Assembly: GCA_900468535.1 (NCBI GenBank)
Contig: UBTY01000032.1
Location: 32,602 to 96,601 of the forward strand
Length of the DNA stretch: 64,000 bases
DNA from: Hyphomicrobiales bacterium
GTDB lineage: Bacteria > Pseudomonadota > Alphaproteobacteria > Rhizobiales > Rhizobiaceae
Direction: 5' to 3'
Shown here one piece after another: positions 31,268-40,321 of the stretch. Positions within the stretch are counted from its first letter, which is position 1. Each line of letters starts with the position of its first letter. Made by a program: the position numbers and the translations under genes. The notes beneath the pieces were generated by a model that was not told where the DNA came from, did no database searches, and saw only the letters and a program-made list of their open reading frames with translations.

Positions 31268-31990
31268 CTAACTCCGGCGGATATTTGCCACCATTCCGTT
31301 TGAAGAATCTGGATCAGCAGCCTGAAGTAGCCCTTCGATCAGCTCCGGCGTGAGTTCATCAAAATGCGAGATGATCGTCGTGGGTTCGAGTGTCGCCACT
31401 GGCACGTCGGAATAACCGAACGGAACCGCGATCGATGGTATCCCGGCGTTACGGGCAACCAGGATATCGTTGATGCTGTCGCCGATCATCACGGTGCGCA
31501 ACGGATCGCCGCCAGCGCGATCGATCGTTCCAAGCAGGTGACCGGCGTCGGGCTTGCGCACGGTGAATGTATCGCCGCCCGTGATCGCATCGAAGTGGCT
31601 GGTCAATTCAAGACGATCGAGAAGAGTGCGGGCGAGACCTTCAAGCTTGTTGGTGCAGACAGCGAAACGGTATCCCTTGCTTTTCAGGTCTTCCATCGAG
31701 CGGAGGAGGCCCGGGTAGGGATGCGTCTTACCGGGCATATTCTCTGTATAATGTGCGATGAAGCGGTCGAGCAGCGCGGGCAGCTGTTCTTCTGTCAATG
31801 GATGCCCCTGGAGGCGGCAGGCTCGCTCTATCATCACCTTGGCGCCATGTCCGACGAGATGGGTCAGGTCTTCGTATCGCACAGGAGCAAGCTCCAATGC
31901 CGCGATCGTATGGTTCAAGCTCTCGACAAGGTCGGCATGTGTATCGAGCAATGTTCCGTCGAGGTCGAAAACGATCAGTGCTGGTGCCAT
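31268..31990 (-). CDS. gph: Phosphoglycolate phosphatase
   Basis: A 240-residue HAD hydrolase that removes phosphate from 2-phosphoglycolate. Motif I is FDLDGTLLDTHADLVESLNH, motif II CTNKLE, motif III RKPDAGHL and motif IV MIGDSINDI, matching Gph. ATG at 31990 gives the family N-terminus MAPALIVFDLDG; the 11 residues before are not conserved. It is divergent from rpiA, with 197 bases between. Gph and RpiA together fit the rhizobial CBB-type or pentose phosphate context. Confidence 0.9.
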   Translation of the reverse strand: MAPALIVFDLDGTLLDTHADLVESLNHTIAALELAPVRYEDLTHLVGHGAKVMIERACRLQGHPLTEEQLPALLDRFIAHYTENMPGKTHPYPGLLRSMEDLKSKGYRFAVCTNKLEGLARTLLDRLELTSHFDAITGGDTFTVRKPDAGHLLGTIDRAGGDPLRTVMIGDSINDILVARNAGIPSIAVPFGYSDVPVATLEPTTIISHFDELTPELIEGLLQAADPDSSNGMVANIRRS

Positions 31991-32187
31991 GGATTTGATC
32001 CGCCTGCTATCTGTTGTGTTCATTCCGACGTAGGCGATGATTTCGGCAAACGCAACGTTGCAGCTACTTTACTTGGTGCAGCAAAAACTCCGGCGGATTT
32101 CGAAAAGCGTTGGCGTTATTTGGCTTTCGTTTGCAGGACGAGGCGTGTAAACACCTCACCCAACGTAACATTTGGAGTTGGCGGCGC

Positions 32188-32886
32188 ATGGATGCCCGCG
32201 AAATGAAGATCAAGGCTGCCGAGGCCGCACTTGCCCACGTCGAGTCGGGCATGCGGCTTGGGATAGGGACGGGAAGTACCGCCGAGGAATTCGTGCGCCT
32301 GCTTGCCGAGAAGGTGGCCCACGGATTCAAGGTCGAAGGTGTTCCGACGTCGGAACGGACGGCCAGGCTCTGCGTGGAACTCGGCGTGCCGCTGAAGTCT
32401 CTCGATGAGCTGCCCGAACTCGATCTGACGATCGACGGCGCCGACGAGGTCGATGCGGCTCTGCGCCTGATCAAGGGCGGTGGCGGTGCGCTTCTTCGCG
32501 AAAAGATCGTTGCCGCGGCTTCCGAGCGGATGATCGTGATCGCGGACGATAGCAAGCTCGTGCCGACGCTCGGGGCATTCGCACTGCCGATCGAAGTCAA
32601 TCAATTCGGGCTCGTCGCAACGCGCATCGCCATCGAGAAGGTGGCATCGAAGCTTGGTCTCACCGGGACGCTTTCGCTGCGTAAATCGGAAGACGGAAAC
32701 TTCATGACGGACGGCGGCCACTATATCGTCGATGCATCTTTTGGCCGCATTCCTGATGCAGAGGCGCTTTCAAACGAGCTGAATGCAATCCCAGGTGTGG
32801 TTGAACACGGACTCTTTCTCAACATGGCCACGCTCGCAATTATTGCCGGTCCGGCGGGTGCGCGCACGCTGCAGGCAAACAGGTAA
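32188..32886 (+). CDS. rpiA: Ribose-5-phosphate isomerase A
   Basis: Interconverts ribose 5-phosphate and ribulose 5-phosphate in the pentose phosphate pathway. The 232-residue protein has GIGTGSTAEEFVRLL, the active-site DLTIDGADEVD, and KGGGGALLREKIVA. The ATG at 32188 starts MDAREMKIKAAEAAL, as in other RpiA; the in-frame start at 32110 adds unrelated residues. The DUF2059 gene begins eight bases after its stop, so they form one transcript. Confidence 0.95.
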   Translation: MDAREMKIKAAEAALAHVESGMRLGIGTGSTAEEFVRLLAEKVAHGFKVEGVPTSERTARLCVELGVPLKSLDELPELDLTIDGADEVDAALRLIKGGGGALLREKIVAAASERMIVIADDSKLVPTLGAFALPIEVNQFGLVATRIAIEKVASKLGLTGTLSLRKSEDGNFMTDGGHYIVDASFGRIPDAEALSNELNAIPGVVEHGLFLNMATLAIIAGPAGARTLQANR

Positions 32887-32894
32887 CAGGAGCT

Positions 32895-33479
32895 ATGAAA
32901 CTCATGATTAAATTGGCAGGTCTTGGCCGTTTTGCCGCTGCGACCATCATTCTTTCTGGCGTAGCGATCGGCGCCGTTCAGGCCCAGGAAGCATCTCCGG
33001 AACAGCTGAAGGCCGCTAAGGCGGCAATCAATGCGATTGGCGCAACGACCCAGTTCGACAATATTCTGCCCGGCCTGGCCGAGCGTCTGAAGGCCGACCT
33101 CATCCAGGATTCGCCGAACTATCAGGACGCGATCACCGAGGAAGTCGACAAGCAGGCTCTGGCGCTTGCGCCGCGCCGCGCCGACCTCGAGAAGGAAGCC
33201 GCGCTCACCTACGCCAAGGCATTCACGGTTGAAGAACTCAACGCAATCGCCGAATTCTACAGCTCGCCTGTCGGCCAGAAGCTTCTGAAGGACGGCCCGA
33301 TCGCTTCGCGTGAGACCGTTAAGGCCGCGGACATCTGGGCACAGGGCATTTCGCGCGACCTGCAGAAGCAGACGAGCGCCGCCCTGAGCAAGGTGGTCAA
33401 GGCTCCGCCGGCTGCAACGGCCGATCCGGCAGCGGCACCGGCTGACAAGCCCGCCGCAAAGCCGGCTGTAAAGCCCTAA
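32895..33479 (+). CDS. Secreted DUF2059 protein
   Basis: A 194-residue exported protein. An N-terminal signal (RFAATIILSGVAIGAVQA-type) ends near AQA/Q, followed by a DUF2059 domain (about 35-160; AFTVEELNAIAEFYSSPVGQKLL is its hallmark) and a low-complexity Ala/Pro/Lys tail (PAAAPADKPAAKPAVKP). Function unknown; DUF2059 proteins are periplasmic or membrane-attached. It follows rpiA by eight bases and a strong terminator lies just after it. Confidence 0.88.
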   Translation: MKLMIKLAGLGRFAAATIILSGVAIGAVQAQEASPEQLKAAKAAINAIGATTQFDNILPGLAERLKADLIQDSPNYQDAITEEVDKQALALAPRRADLEKEAALTYAKAFTVEELNAIAEFYSSPVGQKLLKDGPIASRETVKAADIWAQGISRDLQKQTSAALSKVVKAPPAATADPAAAPADKPAAKPAVKP

Positions 33480-33502
33480 GTTTTTCAGACCCACGAATTT
33501 CG

Positions 33503-33530
33503 AAAGCCCGGCATCGTCCGGGCTTTTGTT
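33503..33530 (+). terminator. Terminator after the DUF2059 gene
   Basis: A nine-base stem AAAGCCCGG (33503-33511) with CCGGGCTTT (33518-33526), six-base loop and trailing TTGTTTT. It ends the rpiA-DUF2059 transcript, so gor needs its own promoter. Confidence 0.85.
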
Positions 33531-33591
33531 TTGGTCGGCGCCGACACTATATCAGCCGCAGTTCCTTCTGCGATTCCTTCCGGAGTTTCTC

Positions 33592-34977
33592 ATGACATCC
33601 TACGACTACGATCTTTTCGTCATTGGCGGCGGTTCTGGCGGCGTGCGCAGTGCGCGCGTGGCAGCGTCACTCGGAAAGAAGGTCGCGATCGCCGAGGAAT
33701 ACAGATACGGCGGTACCTGCGTCATCCGCGGCTGCGTGCCGAAAAAGCTATTCGTCTATGCCTCCCAGTATCACGAGCACTTCGAGGATGCGGCCGGTTA
33801 CGGCTGGGACGTTGGCGCAACGTCGTTCGACTGGAAGAAGCTTATCGCCGCCAAAGACGCGGAAATTTCGAGACTTGAGGGGCTCTACAAGAAGGGCCTC
33901 GCCAACGCCAACGCGGAAATATTGGAAACGCGCGCCGAACTGGTCGACGCGCACACAGTACGGCTGGTCAAAACCGGCCAGAAGGTCACGGCGAAGACGA
34001 TCGTTATTGCGACGGGCGGTCGGCCGAACGAACATCATGCGCTGCCGGGCCATGAACTCTGCATTTCCTCCAACGAAGCATTTCACCTGGAGGAGTTGCC
34101 ACGCTCCATCGTTATCGCCGGTGGCGGTTACATTGCGGTCGAGTTTGCTAACATCTTCCATGGGCTTGGTGTCGAGACGACGCTGATCTACCGGGGTGCC
34201 GAAATTCTATCGCGTTTCGATCAGGACCTGCGCCGCGGGCTTCACGAGGCGATGACGGAAAAGGGGATTCGCGTCCTGTGCCACGACACCCTGGCAACGG
34301 TGTCGAAGAGCGACGATGGGCTGCGGGTCGAGACGCTGAAGAATGGCACGTTGAATGCCGACGTGGTGCTGCTGGCACTCGGGCGTGTGCCGAACACCGA
34401 AGGGCTCGGACTGGAGGCTGCCGGCGTGAAGACCGATCAGCGGGGCGCAATCGTTGTCGATGAATACTCAAGAACGAGCATCGACAACATCTACGCTCTC
34501 GGCGACGTCACCGATCGGGTACAGCTGACGCCGGTCGCAATCCATGAGGCGATGTGCTTCATCGAGACGGAGTACAAGAACAATCCGACGAAGCCTGATC
34601 ACGATACCATTGCAACGGCTGTGTTCTCGCAGCCCGAAATCGGAACTGTGGGGTTGAGCGAAGAGGAAGCGGGCAAGCGCTACAAGGAACTGGAAGTCTA
34701 CCGTGCCCAGTTTCGCCCGCTGAAAGCAACGCTGTCGGGCCGGACCGAGAAGATGATCATGAAGCTGATTGTCGATGCCGCGAGCCGCAAGGTGGTTGGC
34801 GCGCATATTCTCGGCCACGACGCCGGCGAGATGGCACAGCTGCTTGGCATTACGCTGAAAGCCGGCTGCACCAAGGACGATTTCGATCGCACAATGGCGG
34901 TCCATCCGACTGCGGCGGAGGAGCTCGTCACCATGTATGCGCCGAGCTACCGCGTTCGCGACGGCCAGAAAGTTTAA
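33592..34977 (+). CDS. gor: Glutathione-disulfide reductase
   Basis: FAD enzyme that reduces oxidised glutathione with NADPH. The 461-residue protein has the FAD loop IGGGSGGVRSARVAASLG, the redox disulfide GGTCVIRGCVPKK, the NADPH fold GGGYIAVEFANIF, the second FAD motif YALGDVTDRVQLTPVAI and the C-terminal HPTAAEELV. The ATG at 33592 starts MTSYDYDLFVIGGG; upstream residues overlap the terminator and are not coding. It supports the glutathione-dependent formaldehyde enzymes elsewhere in the window. Confidence 0.96.
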   Translation: MTSYDYDLFVIGGGSGGVRSARVAASLGKKVAIAEEYRYGGTCVIRGCVPKKLFVYASQYHEHFEDAAGYGWDVGATSFDWKKLIAAKDAEISRLEGLYKKGLANANAEILETRAELVDAHTVRLVKTGQKVTAKTIVIATGGRPNEHHALPGHELCISSNEAFHLEELPRSIVIAGGGYIAVEFANIFHGLGVETTLIYRGAEILSRFDQDLRRGLHEAMTEKGIRVLCHDTLATVSKSDDGLRVETLKNGTLNADVVLLALGRVPNTEGLGLEAAGVKTDQRGAIVVDEYSRTSIDNIYALGDVTDRVQLTPVAIHEAMCFIETEYKNNPTKPDHDTIATAVFSQPEIGTVGLSEEEAGKRYKELEVYRAQFRPLKATLSGRTEKMIMKLIVDAASRKVVGAHILGHDAGEMAQLLGITLKAGCTKDDFDRTMAVHPTAAEELVTMYAPSYRVRDGQKV

Positions 34978-34986
34978 GCCGCGGCC

Positions 34987-36285
34987 TCAGCTCGTCAGGC
35001 GTGGCGTCCTGATGACCTTGAGGAACAGAGCCTTCATGGCGTCGGCGATACCATCGGTCGGCGTCACTTCGAAGTAGAGACCGGGTGTTGCGCAGGCCTG
35101 CATCTTCGTCGGGATTTCGCTCTGGAAGGGCTTGATCCAGGTGTTGTACCAGCTGTTCTTCGGTAGCGGCAGATAGGTCGTGTAGAGAACCGCAATCTTG
35201 ACGCCCCGGTCCTTCAGCGGCTGGCAGAAAGAGGTGTCGATCGGCTCCTGGCAGCGGTCGCCGGTCTTGGCTTTGGTGCAGTTGGTTTTCTTGCTGTCAC
35301 CGACGCCGTCAGAGACGAAAAACAGGATCTGCTGAGGCTGAGATGAGTTTGCACCATCGCCCGATGTGCCGATGATCTTGTTCATCTGCGTCAAGGCGTT
35401 GTCGAAGCTCGTCTGCTGGTCGTTGTTGTAACCCTGGTAGGGGATCGACATCAACGTGACGGCATTGGTGTAGGTCGCAACCTGATCGAGGTTGGAGATC
35501 GGCGAAGAGATGGTCGTCAGCGTTGCGTCTTCTGCCTTCGTGCCGAAGGTGTAGACGCCCATCTTGAACTGATTGTCCGCCGTACGTTCCGTCTTAGCCG
35601 TTGCCGTCAACTGCTGTGTTGCCTGGCGCACGACGTCGACGCGGAGCGTCACGCCGTTCTGCCGCGCGATATTATAGTAGCTGTTCTTATCCTCGACCCC
35701 TGCCGTCGAAACGATGTGGCAGGCGAAAGCGCAGGTATCGGATGTCTTTCGCTCCATCGTCGCCACATCGGTCGGCGTCGCACCGACGCCCATCGACGGG
35801 GTGTTGTCGAGCAGGATGTAGAAGTTCATGAACGACGCGGTCTGGAACATCGCCGTGGCCGTGCCCGAAATCGGGATGTTCTTCTGGCCGAAGAGCTGCA
35901 TGAACGTCGTCGGAACGTTGGCGCTGAACGAAACCGAGGAATTCAACCGGTTTGCGGCACGTGTGACCTGGGTATCCAGCGTTACCTGGCTGGCCGTGAT
36001 TTCTCCCTGCATCTGTCCGGAAAAGATGCTGCGCGCGTCGTCCTGACCGACCGAGATCGGGCCGTCCGCGCTCATCGCCATTGCCGCGGCGGCGGCCGGA
36101 GATTTCTCGGCAATCGCGCCGATCGCCGCTGCGTCGGCGGCGGAGTAGAGTTGCGTGCGCAGGCTCAACGCATGGGAAAAGTCGATTGCCGCGCCCGCCG
36201 CGCCGATCAACGGCACGACGAGGATGGCCGTCATGACTCCGAAGTTTCCGGAACGGTCGCTGAAGAAACGCGAGAAGCCACGCAA
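34987..36285 (-). CDS. TadG-type pilus assembly protein with von Willebrand-like domain
   Basis: A 432-residue pseudopilin-related protein. The N-terminus FFSDRSGNFGVMTAILVVPL is the TadG prepilin-like segment that anchors it in the membrane; the exported part contains a vWA-type domain starting at FYILLDNTPSMGVGA near residue 152, with other MIDAS-like positions at FVSDGVGDS. Start is TTG at 36285, since no in-frame ATG precedes the conserved segment; GGGA lies nine bases upstream. No Tad ATPase or secretin gene is in the window, so the rest of the machine is elsewhere. Confidence 0.82.
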   Translation of the reverse strand: MRGFSRFFSDRSGNFGVMTAILVVPLIGAAGAAIDFSHALSLRTQLYSAADAAAIGAIAEKSPAAAAAMAMSADGPISVGQDDARSIFSGQMQGEITASQVTLDTQVTRAANRLNSSVSFSANVPTTFMQLFGQKNIPISGTATAMFQTASFMNFYILLDNTPSMGVGATPTDVATMERKTSDTCAFACHIVSTAGVEDKNSYYNIARQNGVTLRVDVVRQATQQLTATAKTERTADNQFKMGVYTFGTKAEDATLTTISSPISNLDQVATYTNAVTLMSIPYQGYNNDQQTSFDNALTQMNKIIGTSGDGANSSQPQQILFFVSDGVGDSKKTNCTKAKTGDRCQEPIDTSFCQPLKDRGVKIAVLYTTYLPLPKNSWYNTWIKPFQSEIPTKMQACATPGLYFEVTPTDGIADAMKALFLKVIRTPRLTS

Positions 36286-36571
36286 GATGATAATCCCATG
36301 GTTTCACCATCACATCGGTGTTTCAAAGCGGGATCTTCATGCCCGGCCCTCAAGCCTGTCTTCTAGGCTAAAAAATTGAATCAGATGCGAAATCTCTTGG
36401 TTTATCGAGTCTTAACAGCTGCAGCGGGCGTGTCGGCTGTGCTGTCGGATCGCTGCAATGCAAATGCCGCAGCGCCGCTAGGCAACGGGACGCTAAAGGT
36501 TTATAAGCCGCGCAACATTTTGGACAGGAACTTCCGGCGGCTGGCGCGGATGGTTGAAACAGGTGAGTGAG

Positions 36572-37945
36572 ATGGCACAGAATTGGACCCCGAGCAGTTG
36601 GCGGCAAAAACCGATCCAGCAGGTGCCGGACTATCCGGATCAGGCTGCATTGGCGGCAACGGAAGCTCAGCTCGCCTCTTATCCTCCGCTGGTTTTCGCC
36701 GGTGAGGCTCGCCGTCTGAAGAAGCATCTTGCCAATGTGGCAGAGGGCAACGGCTTCCTGCTCCAGGGCGGCGACTGTGCCGAAAGCTTCGCCGAGCATG
36801 GCGCTGACAACATTCGCGACTTCTTCCGAGCCTTCCTGCAGATGGCCGTCGTTCTGACGTTTGGCGCGCAACTGCCGGTCGTCAAGGTCGGCCGCATTGC
36901 CGGTCAGTTCGCCAAGCCGCGTTCGTCCGGGATCGAAACGCAGAACGGCGTTTCGCTGCCGAGCTATCGCGGTGACATCATCAACGGCATCGAGTTCACC
37001 GAAGACGCCCGCATCCCCAATCCCGAGCGCCAGGCGATGGCCTATCGCCAGTCGGCCGCCACGCTCAACCTTCTGCGTGCGTTCGCGATGGGCGGGTATG
37101 CAAACCTCGAGAACGTGCATCAGTGGATGCTGGGCTTCGTCAAGGACAGCCCGCAGGGCGAGCGTTATCGCAAGCTCGCTGGCCGCATCAGCGAAACCAT
37201 GGACTTCATGAAGGCGATCGGCATCAGCGCGGAGAACAATCCGAGCCTGCGCGAAACCGATTTCTTCACCAGTCATGAGGCGCTGCTTCTCGGCTACGAA
37301 GAAGCGCTTACTCGCATCGACTCCACTTCGGGCGACTGGTACGCGACGTCAGGTCACATGATCTGGATCGGCGACCGTACGCGCCAGGCTGACCACGCAC
37401 ATGTGGAATACTGCCGTGGCATCAAGAACCCGATCGGTCTGAAATGCGGTCCGTCGCTGCAGGCTGACGATCTGCTGAACCTGATCGACATCCTCAATCC
37501 GACCAATGAAGCCGGTCGCCTGACCCTTATCTGCCGTTTCGGCCACGACAAGGTTGCCGATCATCTTCCGCGCCTGATCCGCGCAGTCGAGCGCGAGGGG
37601 CGGAAGGTCGTCTGGTCCTGCGATCCGATGCATGGCAACACGATCACGCTCAACAACTACAAGACACGGCCGTTCGAGCGGATCCTGTCCGAGGTCGAGA
37701 GCTTCTTCCAGATCCATCGCGCGGAAGGCTCGCATCCGGGCGGCATCCATATCGAGATGACCGGCAAGGATGTGACGGAATGCACCGGCGGTGCTCGCGC
37801 ACTGACCGGCGAAGACCTGCAGGATCGCTACCATACCCATTGCGATCCGCGCCTCAATGCCGACCAGGCGCTCGAGCTGGCATTCCTGCTGGCTGAGCGG
37901 ATGAAGGGCGGCCGTGACGAGAAGAGAATGGCCGCAAGCGCCTGA
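36572..37945 (+). CDS. Class II DAHP synthase (first step of the shikimate pathway)
   Basis: Condenses phosphoenolpyruvate and erythrose 4-phosphate to DAHP. The 457-residue length and MAQNWTPSSWRQKPIQQVPDY start are typical of class II (plant/actinobacterial/rhizobial) enzymes. Marks include LLQGGDCAESFAEH, KVGRIAGQFAKPRSS, and the C-terminal WSCDPMHGNTITLNN with HPGGIHIEMTGKDVTEC. ATG at 36572 is chosen over 36554 for its fit to the family. It stands between Tad pseudopilin genes on the other strand, with a terminator close behind. Confidence 0.95.
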   Translation: MAQNWTPSSWRQKPIQQVPDYPDQAALAATEAQLASYPPLVFAGEARRLKKHLANVAEGNGFLLQGGDCAESFAEHGADNIRDFFRAFLQMAVVLTFGAQLPVVKVGRIAGQFAKPRSSGIETQNGVSLPSYRGDIINGIEFTEDARIPNPERQAMAYRQSAATLNLLRAFAMGGYANLENVHQWMLGFVKDSPQGERYRKLAGRISETMDFMKAIGISAENNPSLRETDFFTSHEALLLGYEEALTRIDSTSGDWYATSGHMIWIGDRTRQADHAHVEYCRGIKNPIGLKCGPSLQADDLLNLIDILNPTNEAGRLTLICRFGHDKVADHLPRLIRAVEREGRKVVWSCDPMHGNTITLNNYKTRPFERILSEVESFFQIHRAEGSHPGGIHIEMTGKDVTECTGGARALTGEDLQDRYHTHCDPRLNADQALELAFLLAERMKGGRDEKRMAASA

Positions 37946-37970
37946 TCTTTTGGACAGCGGAAAAATGAAG

Positions 37971-37997
37971 AAGCCCGGCGGTTGCCGGGCTTTTTTA
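37971..37997 (+). terminator. Terminator after the DAHP synthase gene
   Basis: Stem AAGCCCGGC (37971-37979) with GCCGGGCTT (37984-37992), four-base loop and six T residues. The T tract overlaps the end of the convergent TadG-like gene, which stops at 37995. Confidence 0.85.
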
Positions 37998-39731
37998 TTG
38001 GACCAGCACCGATTGCTGGCAACGCGCGTCAGTCATCCGCACGTCGGCTTCGCCGATCTTGATGCCGAGCATCAGAAGCGTGTTGTAGAGCAGTTCGTCG
38101 AGCGGTGCCGTCGCCCCCGACAGGGTATCGGCGACCGCCGACATCACAGCCTTGTTCGTCCCAAGTGTAATGAACAGCAACTGTATTTCTATGTCCGTAT
38201 TCTTCAGCAGCGACTGGACGGCCGAGGTCAGGCTGTCTCGGGTCGAGACGTTCTTGATCGTCTTTGCGGCAATGTCAGTGCTCTGAAAGCCCAATCGGGT
38301 TTTCGAGGTGTTCGTCAAATTGACATCGGCCATGCCCGTGACGCGCAGGAGGTTGGCATCGATGATCGTTGCGGGCGTCACGCGCGGCTTGCTGCCGAAA
38401 TTCGCCATGGCTGAGGGATCCACATCGCCAAGAGCGATTTCTGCGACGCCCGGGACGACATCGACGCCTATGCTCGCGTTCTTGGGGTTGCCGCCAAGGC
38501 AGCTGAAGGACGCCAGTTTCGCCTCTGCATAGGCAGCCTCGACATAAAGCGGCACACGCACCTTGAGACCCGCGATCGAGGAAAGACCTGGGATGCTTGC
38601 CTCGATCGCGAGGCGAATCTGTGCAGTTCGGACTGCTGCGCCAGTGGCGCCGACGGCATTGGATGCAACGCCCTTGGGCCGCTCGCCGATCGAGAGTTTC
38701 AGGGTGATACTTGTCAGCCCGGGCACCGTGCCGGCAAGATTGACCGCCACCTGGTTCTTCTGGTTTGCCGCCATCGCGGTTGCCGACAGAATATCCATGA
38801 CGCTCGCATCGACGAGCAGATGCGAGCCGCTGCCGATCACTCTTTCGCTCAACGGGCCAAGATCAACCAGGTCTTTCAGCTTCACCTTCAATTGCGTCGA
38901 TGCCAGACCCTTCTCCAGGGATGAAAGTGCCTTGGTAACGGTTGAGGACAGGCCCGGCGTCTTGCCAAGCGTATTCAACAGCCGTGGATAGGAAATGTCT
39001 GTATTGAGCAGGTCATCGTAGGTCGCCGCCTGCAGATTGAGGCTCGTGGCGAGCAGGTCCAGATAGGAGAGGAGATCGACGTCCGCGGATGCCAGAGCTT
39101 CGTAGTCGGCCACCTTCAGCGATACCGTGGTACCGAGCAGGCTGCCAAGCAGCGCATTCAGAACGCCACCGTTCAGGCTCGCGAGACGCGATCCGATTGA
39201 GAAGGCCGCAATCTTTGATGCCGACGCCGTGCCGACGGCACCAAGTGTCGGAGGAGTTGCAAAAGACGCGGCAAATGTCAGCTCTGCTTTCTGTTGCACT
39301 GCAACCTTTACGGCATCGTATGGCTGAACGCCGGGCACGAACCGCTGTGCCGCTGCTACAGATGGATCTGCCACATAAACGCCAGGCGTGTACTGGACGA
39401 CGGCGTCGTATTGCGAGAGCTTAGGAGTGTCGGAGGGGAGGCTGCCGGATGCCGTGAGATAACCATTCGTGGTCTTCACCGCGACATTGAGGCCGTTCTT
39501 CTGGAAGTTCGCGACCAGATTGGAGGATGCATTGGCGATGTCCGAGGCAGCGACTATTGCGCCGATATCACTTAGCTGCTGTAGCCGCCGCTGCTGCAGC
39601 GTCATCATGCCGTAGTCGACGCCAAGCGCGAGCGTGTAGAGGATCAGCGGTGCGCATAGCGCCGCCATGATCGCCACATTCCCATCCCTTGCGGTAAGGA
39701 AATTCACAAGAGACCGATGCCTTACAGTCAT
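37995..39731 (-). CDS. TadG-like pseudopilin protein without a recognisable vWA domain
   Basis: A 578-residue exported protein. The N-terminal LTARDGNVAIMAALCAPLILYTLALGVDYG is a TadG-type membrane segment, and the rest is an Ala/Leu/Ser-rich extracellular region with a repeated short-helix look (LLGSLLGTTVSLKVADYEAL; DLLSYLDLLATSLNLQA). It lacks the DNTPSM motif of the TadG encoded at 34987. It overlaps the TadE gene stop by four bases (ATGA), so the two are translated together. Likely part of a Flp pilus or a related surface fibre. Confidence 0.78.
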   Translation of the reverse strand: MTVRHRSLVNFLTARDGNVAIMAALCAPLILYTLALGVDYGMMTLQQRRLQQLSDIGAIVAASDIANASSNLVANFQKNGLNVAVKTTNGYLTASGSLPSDTPKLSQYDAVVQYTPGVYVADPSVAAAQRFVPGVQPYDAVKVAVQQKAELTFAASFATPPTLGAVGTASASKIAAFSIGSRLASLNGGVLNALLGSLLGTTVSLKVADYEALASADVDLLSYLDLLATSLNLQAATYDDLLNTDISYPRLLNTLGKTPGLSSTVTKALSSLEKGLASTQLKVKLKDLVDLGPLSERVIGSGSHLLVDASVMDILSATAMAANQKNQVAVNLAGTVPGLTSITLKLSIGERPKGVASNAVGATGAAVRTAQIRLAIEASIPGLSSIAGLKVRVPLYVEAAYAEAKLASFSCLGGNPKNASIGVDVVPGVAEIALGDVDPSAMANFGSKPRVTPATIIDANLLRVTGMADVNLTNTSKTRLGFQSTDIAAKTIKNVSTRDSLTSAVQSLLKNTDIEIQLLFITLGTNKAVMSAVADTLSGATAPLDELLYNTLLMLGIKIGEADVRMTDARCQQSVLVQ

Positions 39732-40150
39732 ATTCCACCCATGCGGATCGTCGCAAAACGACGAATTGTCGTACTCGGAAGCGGAAATGAATAGAGATTC
39801 CAGATGGGTAGGGCGCTAGCGTCGTATTCCGTGGTCACCGTGAACTGATTGCTGTTCTGCGGATCGGTCGCCACTGTGACCTGCAGCTTCTTCCGATCTA
39901 TCAGTGGATCGTTCAGCGTGGAGACGGTTATGTAGTTATTGACGAGCGTCACGCGCTCTTGCTCTGAAATGCCGGCAACCGCGGTGCGCGCCGCATCAGC
40001 GGTAAGCTGCTGCAGGGCATGGGCGGCACTCAAATAAATGCCGTAGGCGATCAGCGTCAAAACGACCAGAAGGAACAACGGCGCCACGATCGCAAATTCG
40101 ATGGCGGCAGCGCCTCGCGTGTTCGACAGGAGGCGGCGAATGGTATTCAT
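39728..40150 (-). CDS. TadE-like minor pseudopilin
   Basis: A 140-residue TadE-like protein. The diagnostic segment NTRGAAAIEFAIVAPLFLLVVLTL carries the glutamate at the prepilin position and the hydrophobic helix. ATG at 40150 with AAGGAG eight bases upstream is preferred over the GTG at 40159. It is the first of a two-gene operon with the TadG-like gene. A short inverted repeat, GTCGAA-ACATG-TTCGAC at 40171-40187, stands just ahead of the start. Confidence 0.85.
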   Translation of the reverse strand: MNTIRRLLSNTRGAAAIEFAIVAPLFLLVVLTLIAYGIYLSAAHALQQLTADAARTAVAGISEQERVTLVNNYITVSTLNDPLIDRKKLQVTVATDPQNSNQFTVTTEYDASALPIWNLYSFPLPSTTIRRFATIRMGGI

Positions 40151-40321
40151 GATGACCACTCCTTACGCTGGTCGAAACATGTTCGACAACAACCCAAGGA
40201 TACATCTTGATTTCTTAAGTTTTACTTACCTAATAAACCCACTGCGTGTATTCGCTGAAGGACAGCGCGCTGCCGCACTTTCTCGGAAAAGTGGTGCGGT
40301 TGGAGTTTTCGTTTATATTTT

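Noticed and set aside
31147..31353. Plus-strand 68-codon frame in the gap before gph
   Set aside because: It runs into the well-supported end of gph and lacks a ribosome site and family resemblance.
36376..36570. A 64-codon plus-strand frame just ahead of the DAHP synthase gene, considered as a leader peptide
   Set aside because: It starts with TTG, has no run of aromatic codons, and no attenuator hairpin follows.
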